A stretch of DNA of 64,000 nt, taken from the NCBI RefSeq assembly GCF_030285785.1, contig NZ_CP127247.1, forward strand, positions 1,449,501 through 1,513,500, in the 5' to 3' direction. Source of the DNA: Parasedimentitalea psychrophila (GTDB lineage Bacteria > Pseudomonadota > Alphaproteobacteria > Rhodobacterales > Rhodobacteraceae). The translations under genes and the position numbers were made by a program. A model generated the notes under the pieces. The model saw nothing but the letters and a program-made list of their open reading frames with translations. It had not been told where the DNA came from and searched no databases. How positions within the stretch are numbered: the first letter of the stretch is position 1; each line of letters starts with the position of its first letter. Positions 18,010 to 28,622 of the stretch are shown here, piece by piece.

Positions 18010-18103
18010 GCTCCATTGCTTTTTGAGCCGCCAGATACTAGCGATTAACCTGGATATGGTCTGATCCGGACAAATCCTGAATTATAACAATCGCGGACCT
18101 GGA

Positions 18104-18646
18104 ATGAACACTTTGATCCCAGCCTGGGTGGATGGCACCCTGACCCCGACCGACAAGCTGCTCGCCCATGAAAAGGGCCTGAAACACAAGGCGGTTTCAG
18201 TGTTTGTTGTCAAAGGTCTTGATATCCTGCTGCAGCGCCGGGCCCTGGGCAAATATCACACGCCGGGCCTCTGGGCCAACACCTGCTGCACCCATCCAAT
18301 GTGGGGTGAACAACCCTCGGCCTGTGCGGTGCGACGGATGGAGCAGGAACTGGGAATCACCGGTCTGTACCCAGAATTCCGCCACCACCTGGAATATCGC
18401 GCTGACGTCGGTAACAATTTGATCGAGCACGAAGTCGTTGACGTCTTTCTCGCCCATGTGCACCGGCCCCTAAAAATGGTGGTGAACCCGGATGAGGTGA
18501 TGGATACCCGCTGGGTTGATTACCACGATTTGCTGGCCGAAGTCGCCCGCTACCCTGAGCGCTTCACCCCCTGGCTAAAGATCTACCTGCAAAACCATGC
18601 CGATGTCATTTTTGGCCCGGATTTGATTATCGCCTCCAAGTCCTGA
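18104..18646 (+). CDS. idi: Isopentenyl-diphosphate delta-isomerase, type I
   Basis: A 180-residue Nudix-fold isomerase interconverting IPP and DMAPP. The catalytic cysteine is in ANTCCTHPMWGE, the Nudix-like segment ACAVRRMEQELGI follows, and the catalytic glutamate is in LIEHEVVDVF. The enzyme is dispensable in organisms using the MEP pathway, which makes both isomers, and is patchy in Rhodobacterales, where it tends to go with carotenoid or bacteriochlorophyll synthesis. No such genes are nearby. TATAAC at about 18,082 may be its -10 element; the SD is weak. Confidence 0.94.
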   Translation: MNTLIPAWVDGTLTPTDKLLAHEKGLKHKAVSVFVVKGLDILLQRRALGKYHTPGLWANTCCTHPMWGEQPSACAVRRMEQELGITGLYPEFRHHLEYRADVGNNLIEHEVVDVFLAHVHRPLKMVVNPDEVMDTRWVDYHDLLAEVARYPERFTPWLKIYLQNHADVIFGPDLIIASKS

Positions 18647-18727
18647 ACGCAGCGACACTCAGGCCGCTGCCTTGCCCGTAACACCCTATTGTGTTTTCTC
18701 TGCAATCAACGACTTGGAGGACTTTCA

Positions 18728-19981
18728 TTGACCATTCTCATCGCTGGCGGCGGCATCGCCGGGCTGACGCTCGGGCTGACACTACACCAGATTGGCGTGC
18801 CGTTTCATATCTTTGAGGCCGCGGCCGAAATCAAACCGATGGGCGTCGGCATCAATCTGCAGCCCAACGCCGTGCGCGAACTTTTGGATCTGGATCTGGC
18901 CAAAGAGCTAGAGGCCATTGGCGTCAAAACGCGGCAATACGGGTTTTATTCCAAGCTGGGCAAGACCATCTGGGAAGAACCGCGCGGCACTTGGGCTGGC
19001 TATGCCTGGCCGCAGTATTCGGTCCACCGCGGCGCCTTGCAGATGATGCTGTACCGCGTATTGCTTGAGCGTGCAGGCGCTGAGTGTATCACCACCGGCG
19101 CCCGCGCAGATGGTTTTGAGAACACCGCTAACGGTGCCGTCCTGTTGCTGGCCGATGGCCGTCGCATCAAAGGCGATCTGATTGTGGCCGCCGATGGCAT
19201 CCATTCCGCCCTGCGCGCCCAGATCGCACCGGATGAGGGCGCACCAATCTGGAATGGCCGAATTCTGTGGCGTGCAACCACCCGGGCCAAGGCCTTTTTG
19301 GGCGGCGCCGCCATGGTGATGATCGGCCATGATGATGTCCGTCTGGTTGCCTATCCGATCTCAAACCCGGATGAAAACGGCATCGCCACCCTCAACTGGA
19401 TCGCCGAGAAAAGCTTCGACCGATCCGCGCCGTGGAAAAAGGAAGACTGGAACCGGGCCGCCGATATCAATGACTTCCTGGCCGATTTCAGCAGCTGGCA
19501 GTTTGACTGGATCGACGTTCCAGCCCTGATCAAGGGGGCCGAAGTGGTCTATGAATACCCGATGGTCGACCGGGATCCGCTGGATCAATGGACCTATGGC
19601 AATGTCACCCTGATGGGCGATGCCGCCCATCCAACCTATCCGGTCGGCTCCAACGGTGCGGGTCAGGCGATCATTGATGCGCGGGTGATCGGTGCCCGCA
19701 TCCTCCAGCACGGCGTCACCGCAGCGGCCCTGCAGGCCTTTGAGGATGAGGTGCGCCCCATTGCCACCGGTGTGGCGCACGCCAACCGCTCGGGCAACGG
19801 CCCTGATGGGGTATTGCAACAGGTCGAAGACCTCTGTGGCGGCGATTTCGACGATATCAACAGCGTCATCCCCGTCGCCGAACTGGCGGCGCATGCCGAG
19901 AAATACAAGGCTCTGGCGGGGTTTTCGGTCAAAGATCTGAACGCCAAACCAAGCATCATCGCGGCGAGTGCCCGGGTCTGA
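18728..19981 (+). CDS. FAD-dependent monooxygenase (salicylate hydroxylase-like)
   Basis: A 417-residue group A flavoprotein monooxygenase. The N-terminal Rossmann motif is ILIAGGGIAGLTLGL, the DG motif is AADGIHSALR, and the second FAD motif is GDAAHPTYPVGSNGAGQAI. The start is judged to be TTG 18728, seven bases after GGAGG and fitting the family N-terminus; an ATG at 18689 would add 13 unrelated residues. Close relatives hydroxylate aromatic acids, but no aromatic-ring pathway genes are adjacent, so the substrate is unassigned. It is 81 bases after idi on the same strand. Confidence 0.87.
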   Translation: MTILIAGGGIAGLTLGLTLHQIGVPFHIFEAAAEIKPMGVGINLQPNAVRELLDLDLAKELEAIGVKTRQYGFYSKLGKTIWEEPRGTWAGYAWPQYSVHRGALQMMLYRVLLERAGAECITTGARADGFENTANGAVLLLADGRRIKGDLIVAADGIHSALRAQIAPDEGAPIWNGRILWRATTRAKAFLGGAAMVMIGHDDVRLVAYPISNPDENGIATLNWIAEKSFDRSAPWKKEDWNRAADINDFLADFSSWQFDWIDVPALIKGAEVVYEYPMVDRDPLDQWTYGNVTLMGDAAHPTYPVGSNGAGQAIIDARVIGARILQHGVTAAALQAFEDEVRPIATGVAHANRSGNGPDGVLQQVEDLCGGDFDDINSVIPVAELAAHAEKYKALAGFSVKDLNAKPSIIAASARV

Positions 19982-20030
19982 ATGGATCGCAACCGCGCCG
20001 CGCGTCAGCGCGGCGCCAGGCCCAAACCAG

Positions 20031-20065
20031 TCCTGGATATTCCGGCGCAGCCGGATATCCAGGAC
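20031..20065. terminator. Strong hairpin between convergent genes
   Basis: TCCTGGATATTCCGGC and GCCGGATATCCAGGA form a 15-pair stem with one bulged base around a GCA loop. It lies between the ends of the monooxygenase gene and glpK and probably ends transcription from both sides, although no T-tract follows. Confidence 0.6.
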
Positions 20066-20084
20066 GGTGCGGGAGCCCCCCGTT

Positions 20085-21569
20085 TCAGATCCCGATCACC
20101 GCCTGCACAGCCCGTTTCCAGCGGGCATAGGCCACTTCACGGCTCGCCGCTGCCAGTTGCGGGGTAAACTGACGGTCCAGCGCCCAGGTCTTGGCAAATC
20201 CGTCCTGATCGGGATAGATCCCGGCCCGCATCCCGGCCAGCCAGGCCGCGCCCAGCGCGGTGGTTTCCTGCATCACCGGCCGGTCAACAGCCGCGCCCAG
20301 CAGGTCTGACAGGCTCTGCATGGTCCAGTCACTGGCACTCATGCCTCCGTCCACCCGCAGGGTGACATCTGTATCACCGCCCCAGTCCGCCCGCATTGCC
20401 TCCCACAGATCGCGGGTCTGATAGCCCACACTCTGCAACGCCGCGCGCGCCAGTTCGGCAGGGCCAGAATTGCGGGTCAGACCAAATACGGCGCCGCGGC
20501 TGTCCGGCTCCCAGTAGGGCGCGCCAAGACCGGTAAAGGCGGGCACCAGCAGCACATCCTGTCCGGGATCGGCCTTTGGTGCCAGTTCACCCGTCTGGGC
20601 CGCGTTTTCGATCATACCCATGCCATCGCGCAGCCACTGCACCGCCGCACCGGCAATAAAAATCGAGCCTTCCAGCGCATAGGTGGGCCTGCCCTCCAGT
20701 TGATAAGCGATGGTGGTCAGCATCCGGTTTTTTGAGGCTACAGGTGTATCGCCGGTGTTCAACAGCGCAAAACAGCCGGTGCCATAGGTCGATTTCATCA
20801 TGCCGGGTTGAAAACAGGCCTGACCGATGGTGGCCGCCTGCTGGTCGCCAGCCACCCCCAGAATCGGGATTTCGCCGCCCAGAAATTCCGCCTGTGTCAC
20901 CCCAAAATCAGCGGCGCTGTCCTTGACCTCGGGCAGCATCGCCATCGGCACATTCAGCAATCCGCAAATCTCGGCGCTCCATTCCCCCTGACGGATATCA
21001 TACATCAGGGTGCGCGCCGCATTGGTGGCATCGGTCACATGCGAGGCCCCACCCGTCAGCCGCCAGATCAGAAAGCTGTCGACCGTGCCAAACAGCAGAT
21101 CGCCCTTGACCGCCTGCTCCCGACTGCCCGGCACCCGGTCCAGTATCCAGCTCAGCTTGGTTCCCGAAAAATAAGGATCCAGCAACAGCCCGGTCTGCTG
21201 GCTGATCATCGGCTCGTGGCCCGCGCCGCGCAAAGTCTCGCAGATTGAGGTGGTGCGCCGGTCCTGCCAGACAATCGCATTGTGGATCGCCTTGCCTGTG
21301 TTGCGGTCCCAGACCACTGTGGTTTCGCGCTGGTTGGTAATGCCGATAGCGGCGATATCAGCCGCCGTGATATCCAGCTCCGCCATCACCCTGCGGCAGG
21401 TCTCAATGGTGCTGTTCCACAGATCCTCGGGATCGTGCTCAACCCAGCCGGCCTGCGGAAAATGCTGGGGGAATTCTTGCTGAGCGCGGCCCGCAACCTG
21501 CATCTGACCGTCGAACAGGATCGCCCGTGTCGAAGTGGTGCCTTGATCGATTGCCAAAATATAGCTCAT
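20085..21569 (-). CDS. glpK: Glycerol kinase
   Basis: The 494-residue product starts [20 protein letters not shown], the ATP-binding phosphate-1 motif of FGGY kinases, and contains [30 protein letters not shown] and [13 protein letters not shown]. It phosphorylates glycerol to glycerol 3-phosphate. No glpF, glpD or glpR is adjacent. It follows panC by 67 bases in the same direction and has its own good SD (AAGGGGCGG); whether it shares the pan transcript is uncertain. Confidence 0.96.
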   Translation of the reverse strand: MSYILAIDQGTTSTRAILFDGQMQVAGRAQQEFPQHFPQAGWVEHDPEDLWNSTIETCRRVMAELDITAADIAAIGITNQRETTVVWDRNTGKAIHNAIVWQDRRTTSICETLRGAGHEPMISQQTGLLLDPYFSGTKLSWILDRVPGSREQAVKGDLLFGTVDSFLIWRLTGGASHVTDATNAARTLMYDIRQGEWSAEICGLLNVPMAMLPEVKDSAADFGVTQAEFLGGEIPILGVAGDQQAATIGQACFQPGMMKSTYGTGCFALLNTGDTPVASKNRMLTTIAYQLEGRPTYALEGSIFIAGAAVQWLRDGMGMIENAAQTGELAPKADPGQDVLLVPAFTGLGAPYWEPDSRGAVFGLTRNSGPAELARAALQSVGYQTRDLWEAMRADWGGDTDVTLRVDGGMSASDWTMQSLSDLLGAAVDRPVMQETTALGAAWLAGMRAGIYPDQDGFAKTWALDRQFTPQLAAASREVAYARWKRAVQAVIGI

Positions 21570-21636
21570 GTCCGCCCCTTGAATTCAGTCTCGAGGCAGA
21601 CACTAGCCGCAAAATTGCTATCGCGACCAGCCCTTA

Positions 21637-22494
21637 CTAAGTCGTTAGTACATCAACCGCGATATTGTCGATCAACCGAATGCCATCCATCCAGCTCGCC
21701 ACCAGCAGGCGCGCCGGACGGGTTGGATACTGCAGCAGTTGCAAATGCTCTTCGCAGCGCAGATCAAAATACTCGGTATCCTTGAACCCTGCTTTGTTCA
21801 GTTGGTCGCGCGCCTCCGCCGCCAGCGGCGCAAAACCCTCTCCCCCCGCCAGCCGGGCTGCGACTTGCTGCATGATCGGGTATAGCTTTGCGGCGCGCTC
21901 CAGCCCCTCGGGCGAGAGCCGCTGATTGCGCGAGGACATCGCCAGACCGGAAGCCTCGCGCACGGTTGGGCAGCCAATCACCTCAATCGGGATATCCAGA
22001 TCCCGCGCCATGCGCTTGACCACCATCAACTGTTGAAAATCCTTCTGCCCGAAAAAGGCCTGATGCGCCCCGGTTTGCAAAAACAGCTTGGCCACCACGG
22101 TGGCGACACCGTCAAAATGCCCCGGACGAAACTCGCCCTCCAATACGTCAGACACACCCGAGACGGAGACATTGGAAGAAAATCCTTCGGGGTAAATCTG
22201 ATCGCCACCCGGCACATAGATCACATCCACATCAAGCCCCGACAGTTTTTCGGCGTCCCTGTGCTCGGTGCGGGGATAATTGGCCAGATCAGCGGCGTTG
22301 TTGAACTGGCGCGGATTGACAAAGATGGTGACGATCACCCGGTCGCAGGCTGCACAGGCAGCTTCGACCAGCGACAGGTGACCGGCGTGCAGCGCGCCCA
22401 TGGTTGGCACCACGGCCACCCGTTCACCCGCCCGAATCCAGCCTGCATGTCTGGCGCGCAGATCGCTAAGGCGGCGCAGAATCGGGGCTGTCAT
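21637..22494 (-). CDS. panC: Pantothenate synthetase (pantoate--beta-alanine ligase)
   Basis: A 285-residue enzyme that joins pantoate and beta-alanine using ATP. The HxGH-type motif is [13 protein letters not shown], with [12 protein letters not shown] and the KMSKS-like [10 protein letters not shown] also present. Its ATG overlaps the panB stop in an ATGA arrangement, so PanB and PanC are made together. The aspartate decarboxylase gene panD is not in the window, as is common in alphaproteobacteria. Confidence 0.96.
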   Translation of the reverse strand: MTAPILRRLSDLRARHAGWIRAGERVAVVPTMGALHAGHLSLVEAACAACDRVIVTIFVNPRQFNNAADLANYPRTEHRDAEKLSGLDVDVIYVPGGDQIYPEGFSSNVSVSGVSDVLEGEFRPGHFDGVATVVAKLFLQTGAHQAFFGQKDFQQLMVVKRMARDLDIPIEVIGCPTVREASGLAMSSRNQRLSPEGLERAAKLYPIMQQVAARLAGGEGFAPLAAEARDQLNKAGFKDTEYFDLRCEEHLQLLQYPTRPARLLVASWMDGIRLIDNIAVDVLTT

Positions 22495-23330
22495 GTCTTG
22501 GCACTCTTGTTGGGGGATTGATCTGCAAACACATGCTCAGCCGCAGGGAAGGCCCGCGTGCGCACCTCAGCCGCATAGGTGGCAATCGCCGCCTCGGCCT
22601 CAGCGCCCAGATCGGCATAGCGTTTGACGAATTTGGCTTTGAAGGCGGTAAAGAAGCCAAGCATATCATCAACAACCAGAATTTGCCCATCACAACCAGC
22701 TGAGGCACCAATCCCGATTGTCGGGATCACCACCTCTGCGGTAATCTGATCCGCTAGGCTCTGCGGCACCTTTTCCAGCACCACCGAGAACGCCCCGGCA
22801 TCAGCCACCGCGCGGGCGTCGGCCATCACCGTGGCGGCCTGTTTATCCCTGCCCTGCACCTTATAGCCGCCCAGAGTGTTGACCGACTGCGGTGTCAGGC
22901 CGATATGGGCCATCACCGGAATACCACGCGCCACCAGAAAGCGGATGGTGTCAGCCATCTCCACGCCGCCCTCCAGCTTGACCGCGCCAGCCCCGGTCTC
23001 CGCCATCAACCGGGCAGCATTGCGGAAGGCCTGTTGCGGGCCCTCCTCATACGACCCAAACGGCATGTCGATCACCATCATCGCAAGCTGCAGCCCGCGG
23101 GCCACCGCCTGACCATGCAGGATCATCATCTCCATCGTCACCCCCAGGGTCGAGGGCAGCCCATGCAGCACCATTCCGACGCTGTCACCGACCAGCACAA
23201 AGTCGCAATGAGCATCCATCAACCGCGCCATTGGCGTGGTATAGGCGGTCAGACTTACGATGGGTGTTTTGCCCTTGCGGGCGCGAATATCTTCGGCACT
23301 GGGGGCCGTCTTTCTGGCAGTGGCGCTCAT
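22491..23330 (-). CDS. panB: 3-methyl-2-oxobutanoate hydroxymethyltransferase
   Basis: The 279-residue product makes ketopantoate from 2-oxoisovalerate and methylene-tetrahydrofolate, the first step of pantothenate synthesis. Metal-site and substrate motifs are present: [37 protein letters not shown] and [12 protein letters not shown] 23330 (MSATARKT) is chosen; an in-frame ATG at 23363 would add 11 residues without family support. It leads the panBC operon and is divergent from the ABC transporter gene, the two sharing a 164-base promoter region. Confidence 0.96.
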   Translation of the reverse strand: MSATARKTAPSAEDIRARKGKTPIVSLTAYTTPMARLMDAHCDFVLVGDSVGMVLHGLPSTLGVTMEMMILHGQAVARGLQLAMMVIDMPFGSYEEGPQQAFRNAARLMAETGAGAVKLEGGVEMADTIRFLVARGIPVMAHIGLTPQSVNTLGGYKVQGRDKQAATVMADARAVADAGAFSVVLEKVPQSLADQITAEVVIPTIGIGASAGCDGQILVVDDMLGFFTAFKAKFVKRYADLGAEAEAAIATYAAEVRTRAFPAAEHVFADQSPNKSAKT

Positions 23331-23494
23331 GTTGGACCTGCTGGCTGTTCGTGTTGCGCACAACTAACAATTTACGCCGCGTGCTTCCAGTGCGCGAAAT
23401 GTCCACATGGCCTTGATTACGTAACGCAAAGCGGGAACACTCCGCTCAAAGCGCCACACTCACAGGCGCAGACAACCAGACGGGGAGATTGATT

Positions 23495-24973
23495 ATGTCA
23501 ATAAAATCACTAATTCTTGCGGCAAGTTCGGCACTGGCGCTGACCGCCGGCGCGGCGGTAGCCAAAGATTCGATCATTGTCGCGATGCAGCTGGAGCCAC
23601 CACATCTGGACCCAACAAGTGCTGCGGCCGGGGCCATCGATTCGGTTCTGTATTCCAACGTATTTGAGGGCCTGACCCGGTTCATGGGCGATGGCTCTGT
23701 GGTTCCCGGTCTGGCCGCTAGCTGGGATATCTCCGGCGACGGCTTGACCTATACCTTTAACCTGCAGGCTGGTGTGACCTTTCACGATGGCACCACTCTG
23801 GATGCCGGCGACGTGAAATTCAGCCTTGATCGGGCCCGCGCCGAGGACAGCACCAACGCGCAGAAAGCCCTGTTTGCCGACATCGCCGATGTCACTGTGG
23901 TTGACGCGCAGACCGTCAAGGTGACGCTGGCAGAGCCGAACGGCAGCTTCTTGTTCAACCTGGCCTGGGGTGACGCAGTGATTGTCGCCCCCGAGAGCAT
24001 CGACAATATCAAGACCAACCCCATCGGCACCGGCGCTTTCAAATTCGCCAACTGGATGCAGGGCGACCGGATCGATCTGCAGAAAAACGCCGATTACTGG
24101 GGCACCCCTGCGGTGCTGAACAGCGTCACGTTCAAGTTCATCAGCGACCCCACCGCCGCGTTTTCCTCTGTGATGGCCGAAGATGTGGACGCCTTTATTG
24201 GCTTCCCGGCACCGGAAAACATCCCGCAGTTCGAAGCGGACCCACGGTTCCAGGTTCTCGTTGGCTCGACCGAGGGTGAGACCATCCTGTCAACCAACAA
24301 CAAGCAAGCGCCATTTGACAATGTGCTGGTGCGTCAGGCTGTGGCCCATGCCATTGATCGTCAGTCCATCATCGACGGTGCGATGTTCGGCTATGGCACG
24401 CCGATCGGCAGCCATTTTGCGCCGCACAACCCGGCCTATGTCGATCTAACCGGCAATTCCGCCTATGACCCGGAAAAAGCCAAGGCGCTGCTGGCCGAGG
24501 CCGGCCTGGCTGATGGCTTTGCAACCACTCTGCACCTGCCGCCGCCCTCCTATGCCCGTCGCGGAGGCGAGATCGTCGCCGCGCAGCTGGCGCAGGTTGG
24601 CATCAAGGCTGAGATCATCAACGTGGAATGGGCCCAGTGGCTGGAAACCGTATTCCGGGGCAAGACTTTTGGTCTGACCATCATCAGCCACACCGAGCCG
24701 ATGGATATTGGTATCTATGCCCGTCCTGAGTATTATTTTCAGTATGACAACAAGGGCTTCCAAGAGCTGATGAGCGACCTGAACGCCACCACCGATCCCG
24801 ACAAGCGGATCGCGCTGATGCAACAGGCGCAGACCATTATCTCTGAGGATTACGTCAACGGCTATCTGTTTCAGCTGGCACAGCTGAGCGTGGCCAAGGC
24901 TGGGGTTCAGGGTCTGTGGAGCAATGCGCCAACGCAGGCCACCGATCTGACCGCTGTCAGCTGGGCCGACTAG
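23495..24973 (+). CDS. ABC transporter substrate-binding protein, peptide/opine/nickel family (SBP_bac_5)
   Basis: A 492-residue periplasmic binding protein with signal peptide ending AGAAVAKD. Family landmarks are LEPPHLDPT, the VPGLAASWDISGDGLTYTF block, VTFHDGTTLDAGDVKFSL and NNKQAPFDNVLVRQAVAHA. GGGGAG precedes ATG 23495 by seven bases. It heads a transporter operon, separated from the permease genes by an intrinsic terminator, which would allow more binding protein than permease to be made. The ligand is unknown; small peptides, opines or other nitrogen compounds are possible. Confidence 0.92.
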   Translation: MSIKSLILAASSALALTAGAAVAKDSIIVAMQLEPPHLDPTSAAAGAIDSVLYSNVFEGLTRFMGDGSVVPGLAASWDISGDGLTYTFNLQAGVTFHDGTTLDAGDVKFSLDRARAEDSTNAQKALFADIADVTVVDAQTVKVTLAEPNGSFLFNLAWGDAVIVAPESIDNIKTNPIGTGAFKFANWMQGDRIDLQKNADYWGTPAVLNSVTFKFISDPTAAFSSVMAEDVDAFIGFPAPENIPQFEADPRFQVLVGSTEGETILSTNNKQAPFDNVLVRQAVAHAIDRQSIIDGAMFGYGTPIGSHFAPHNPAYVDLTGNSAYDPEKAKALLAEAGLADGFATTLHLPPPSYARRGGEIVAAQLAQVGIKAEIINVEWAQWLETVFRGKTFGLTIISHTEPMDIGIYARPEYYFQYDNKGFQELMSDLNATTDPDKRIALMQQAQTIISEDYVNGYLFQLAQLSVAKAGVQGLWSNAPTQATDLTAVSWAD

Positions 24974-24990
24974 ACCCATCACATCACGTC

Positions 24991-25016
24991 AAAGGCCCCG
25001 GCAACGGGGCCTTTTT
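24991..25016 (+). terminator. Intrinsic terminator after the binding-protein gene
   Basis: AAAGGCCCCG-GCAA-CGGGGCCTTTTT is a perfect ten-pair stem with a T-tract. It lies within the transporter gene set, after the binding protein and 204 bases before the first permease, so partial read-through or a second promoter must serve the later genes. Confidence 0.88.
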
Positions 25017-25220
25017 CAATTCAGGCCCCCGCCAGTGACGGTTGGCCAAACAACAACCCGGATCTGATTGCACCCGCTGCAGGGCCTTTATCCGCATTGG
25101 CGCGCAACCCGCACATTTTTCTGCTATACCATTGGCAACAGACGATTTTCCATCTGTGATCTCACGTTTCTTTTACGATCCCTCTGGACCTTCTCAAAGC
25201 GCCCTTCTAACGTGCCGCCA

Positions 25221-26168
25221 ATGATAAGATATTCACTCAAACGCCTGCTCTCCCTGATCCTCAGCCTGGCCGTCGCCTCGCTGGTGATCTTCTTTGTCAT
25301 CGAAATCGCACCGGGAGACCCGGCCTCGTTCATGCTGGGGATCAATGCGCAGCCCGACACGGTGGCAGCGCTGCGCAGTGAGCTGGGGTTGGATCAGTCC
25401 AAATTTGCCCGCTACGCCGATTGGGTCGGCGGCATGGTGCAGGGTGACTTTGGCACCTCATACACCTATCGCACACCGGTGGCCGGGATGATTTCCGACC
25501 GCTTGTGGGTGTCGCTGCCGCTGGCGCTATACGCGCTTATACTGTCAACGCTGATCGCCTTTCCGGCCGGCATCTATGCCGCTGCCCGTCGCGGCAAAAC
25601 CGGCGATATGGCCGTGATGGGCGCAACGCAACTAGGCGTCGCGGTGCCGAACTTCTGGTTTGCCATGATGCTGGTGCTGATCTTTGCCATCAACCTGCGC
25701 TGGTTCAATGCGGGTGGCTTTGCCGGTTGGGACAACGGACTACTGGCCGGGCTGCATTCGCTGACCCTGCCGGCGATTTCACTGGCGCTGCCACAGGCCG
25801 CCATTCTGGCTCGGGTGATGCGCTCGGCGCTGCTGGATATTCTGGGCGAGGACTTTATGCGCACCGCCCGCGCCAAGGGGCTAAGCCGCCGTCAGGCCTT
25901 GTGGCGGCACGGGTTGCGCAACGCGCTGATCCCGGTGCTGACCATCATCGGGCTACAATTTTCATTCCTGCTGGCAGGCGCGATCATCATCGAGCAGGTG
26001 TTCTATCTGCCGGGGCTGGGGCGGCTGGTGTTTCAGGCGATTTCGGCCCGCGATCTGATCGTGGTTGAATCGGTGGTGATGCTGCTGGTCTTTGCGGTGA
26101 TTACGGTGAATTTTCTGGTGGACCTGGCCTATGCGGCCGTTGACCCAAGGCTCAGGAACCGGACATGA
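25221..26168 (+). CDS. ABC transporter permease (DppB-like)
   Basis: A 315-residue integral membrane protein of the peptide-type BPD_transp_1 family, with about six transmembrane segments. The N-terminus MIRYSLKRLLSLILSLAVASLVIFFV and the EAA-loop equivalent FMRTARAKGLSRRQALWRHGLRNAL are typical of DppB/OppB. ATG 25221 is chosen because it gives the usual N-terminus; an upstream in-frame start would add 51 unrelated residues. The second permease gene follows after 43 bases. Confidence 0.92.
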   Translation: MIRYSLKRLLSLILSLAVASLVIFFVIEIAPGDPASFMLGINAQPDTVAALRSELGLDQSKFARYADWVGGMVQGDFGTSYTYRTPVAGMISDRLWVSLPLALYALILSTLIAFPAGIYAAARRGKTGDMAVMGATQLGVAVPNFWFAMMLVLIFAINLRWFNAGGFAGWDNGLLAGLHSLTLPAISLALPQAAILARVMRSALLDILGEDFMRTARAKGLSRRQALWRHGLRNALIPVLTIIGLQFSFLLAGAIIIEQVFYLPGLGRLVFQAISARDLIVVESVVMLLVFAVITVNFLVDLAYAAVDPRLRNRT

Positions 26169-26211
26169 GATTTGCTACCCTTTGCGCCCATTCATCAGTG
26201 AGTAACCATCC

Positions 26212-27027
26212 ATGACCCGCAATCTGATTATAGGCACGGCGTTGTCGTCGCTGGTGTTGCTGGCGGCGCTGGTGTCCTTCGTCTGGACACCGTTTGACCA
26301 CGCCGCGATGAATATCCCCGCCAAGCTGCAAACGCCGAATCTCAGCCACTGGCTGGGCACCGACCATTTTGGCCGCGACATCTTTTCAATGGTAATGGTC
26401 GGGGCGCGCACCTCGATTGCGGTGGCGCTGGTGGCCGTGGGCATCGGCATGAGCATCGGCATTCCCCTCGGCCTGACAGCCGCCGCCCGCAGCGGCAGCG
26501 GGCTGGACGAGCTGATAATGCGCGGCAATGATCTGGTGTTTGCCTTCCCCTCGCTGGTGATCGCCATCCTGATCACCGCCATCTTTGGCGCCGGCGCGGT
26601 CAACGCGATCATCGCCATCGGCATTTTCAACATTCCGGTCTTTGCCCGCATCACCCGCGGCGCATCGCTGTCGCTGTGGCAGCGCGAGTTCATCCTTGCC
26701 GCCCGGGTTTCCGGCAAGGGCCTGGCGCGGATTTCGGCTGAGCACATCCTGCCCAATATCGCCAACCTGCTGATCGTGCAGGGCACCATCCAGTTCAGCC
26801 TGGGCATTCTGGCCGAGGCGGGCCTGTCTTATGTCGGCCTTGGCGCCCAGCCCCCCACCCCCAGCTGGGGCCGGATGCTGGCGGATGCCCAGACCATGGT
26901 CAGCTTTGCCCCTCATCTGGCGCTGATCCCCGGCAGTGCAATCATCGTCACCGTGCTGGGCCTGAACCTGATGGGTGACGGCTTGCGCGACTGGCTGGAC
27001 CCCAAGCTGCGGGTGGTCCGGACATGA
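26212..27027 (+). CDS. ABC transporter permease (DppC-like)
   Basis: The 271-residue partner permease has the DppC signature HWLGTDHFGRDIFSMVMVGAR near the N-terminus, the coupling-helix region FILAARVSGKGLARISAEHIL, and GLGAQPPTPSWGRMLADAQ near the end. It has about six transmembrane segments and should form the channel with the preceding DppB-like protein. Its stop overlaps the start of the ATPase gene (ATGA). Confidence 0.92.
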   Translation: MTRNLIIGTALSSLVLLAALVSFVWTPFDHAAMNIPAKLQTPNLSHWLGTDHFGRDIFSMVMVGARTSIAVALVAVGIGMSIGIPLGLTAAARSGSGLDELIMRGNDLVFAFPSLVIAILITAIFGAGAVNAIIAIGIFNIPVFARITRGASLSLWQREFILAARVSGKGLARISAEHILPNIANLLIVQGTIQFSLGILAEAGLSYVGLGAQPPTPSWGRMLADAQTMVSFAPHLALIPGSAIIVTVLGLNLMGDGLRDWLDPKLRVVRT

Positions 27028-28622
27028 GCTTGCTGGACATTCAAAACCTGTCGATGACAATCGCAGACATTCCGATTCTACAGCACGTATCGCTGTCGGT
27101 CGCTCCGGGTGAAATCGTCGCGGTCACTGGCGAAAGCGGCTCGGGCAAGTCGATGACGGCCCTTGCGGTGATGCAATTGCTGCCCGAGGTGGCCCAGGCC
27201 AGCGGCACCATCTCACTGGGCGGCAACAATCTGCTAGAGCAGAGCGAGGCCCAGATGTGCGGCCTGCGCGGCGCGTCAATTGGCATGGTGTTCCAAGAGC
27301 CGATGACCGCGCTGAACCCGGTACAGACCATCGGTGATCAGGTGATGGAAACCATCCTGATTCACAAGGCAATGCCCAAAGCCGAGGCCCGCCAGCATGC
27401 GATCGACGTGCTAGAACGTGTGGGCCTGCCCGCCGACCGCTTCCCGCTGAGCCGCTTTCCACACGAGTTGTCAGGCGGTCAGCGCCAGCGGGTGGTCATC
27501 GCCATGGCCATCGCCCTGCGCCCCAAACTGCTGATCGCAGACGAGCCGACAACAGCGCTGGATGTCACCACGCAGGCGCAGATTCTGGCACTGCTGAAAG
27601 ATCTGGTGCAGGACTATGGCATGGGGCTGCTGATGATCACCCATGATCTGGCAGTGGTGGCGGATCTGGCCGACAAAATTGTCGTGATGCGGCGGGGCAA
27701 GATCATCGAGTCCGGGCCGACTCAGGAGCTGCTGAGCAATATGCAGCAGCCCTATACCCGTATGCTGTTTGCCGCATCGAACCATCAGGTGACCCTGCCG
27801 CCAACCCCCACCTCCAAGCCCTTGTTGCAGGTCAAGGATGCGGTGCGCGACTACGCGCTGCCCCGGAGCTCGCTGTTTGCAGCGCCCGGCAGCTACCGCG
27901 CAGTCAACAAAGTCAGCTTTACCCTGAACCAAGGCGAGCGGCTGGGGCTGGTGGGTGAATCCGGTTGCGGGAAATCGACCCTGACACGGGCCATTTTGGG
28001 GCTGGAGCCGCTGCAGAGCGGCGAAATCCAGCTGGCTGGGCAGCCCGTCACCCCCAATCAGGGGGCCGAGCTGCGGCGCAAAATGCAGGTGGTGTTTCAG
28101 GATCCCTTTGGCAGCTTCAACCCGCGTCACCGGGTCGACCGGCTGATCACCGAACCATTCTATCTATTGAACGATCCCCCCACCGGCAGCGCCCGCCAGC
28201 AGCTGATCGCTGAAACGCTGATCGCGGTTGGATTGTCCGCCGCTGACGGGCGCAAATACATCCACCAGTTCTCTGGCGGCCAACGTCAGCGCATTGCCAT
28301 CGCCCGCGCCCTGATCACCCGGCCGGAACTGATCCTGTTCGACGAGGCGGTCTCGGCGCTGGATGTATCCGTTCGCGCGCAGATCCTCGATCTGCTGGTA
28401 GAGCTCTGCGAGGCCTATTCGCTGACCTATCTGTTCATCAGCCACGATTTGAACGTGGTGCGCACCATCACCGACAAGGTTCTGGTGATGAAGGCTGGCG
28501 AGATCGTTGAACAGGGCCCGACGGAAGCGGTATTTTCCGACCCACAGCACCCCTACACCCGGACGCTGTTGGCGGCGGCACCAAAACTGCCCGACCTCGA
28601 CGCGATGACAGTTGTCGCATGA
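27024..28622 (+). CDS. ABC transporter ATP-binding protein, two fused ATPase domains (DppD-DppF type)
   Basis: A 532-residue protein joining the two ATPases of a peptide-type transporter. Domain 1 has Walker A GESGSGKS, signature LSGGQRQRV and Walker [13 protein letters not shown]; domain 2 has [17 protein letters not shown] and [12 protein letters not shown]. Both domains end with the oligopeptide-transporter C-terminal extension pattern QPYTR / HPYTRTLL. It overlaps by four bases both the permease before it and the GNAT gene after it, so translation is coupled through the unit. Confidence 0.93.
   Translation: MSLLDIQNLSMTIADIPILQHVSLSVAPGEIVAVTGESGSGKSMTALAVMQLLPEVAQASGTISLGGNNLLEQSEAQMCGLRGASIGMVFQEPMTALNPVQTIGDQVMETILIHKAMPKAEARQHAIDVLERVGLPADRFPLSRFPHELSGGQRQRVVIAMAIALRPKLLIADEPTTALDVTTQAQILALLKDLVQDYGMGLLMITHDLAVVADLADKIVVMRRGKIIESGPTQELLSNMQQPYTRMLFAASNHQVTLPPTPTSKPLLQVKDAVRDYALPRSSLFAAPGSYRAVNKVSFTLNQGERLGLVGESGCGKSTLTRAILGLEPLQSGEIQLAGQPVTPNQGAELRRKMQVVFQDPFGSFNPRHRVDRLITEPFYLLNDPPTGSARQQLIAETLIAVGLSAADGRKYIHQFSGGQRQRIAIARALITRPELILFDEAVSALDVSVRAQILDLLVELCEAYSLTYLFISHDLNVVRTITDKVLVMKAGEIVEQGPTEAVFSDPQHPYTRTLLAAAPKLPDLDAMTVVA

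Noticed and set aside
18104-18646. Part of a photosynthesis gene cluster, suggested by idi
   Set aside because: No bch, crt or puf gene is anywhere in the window.
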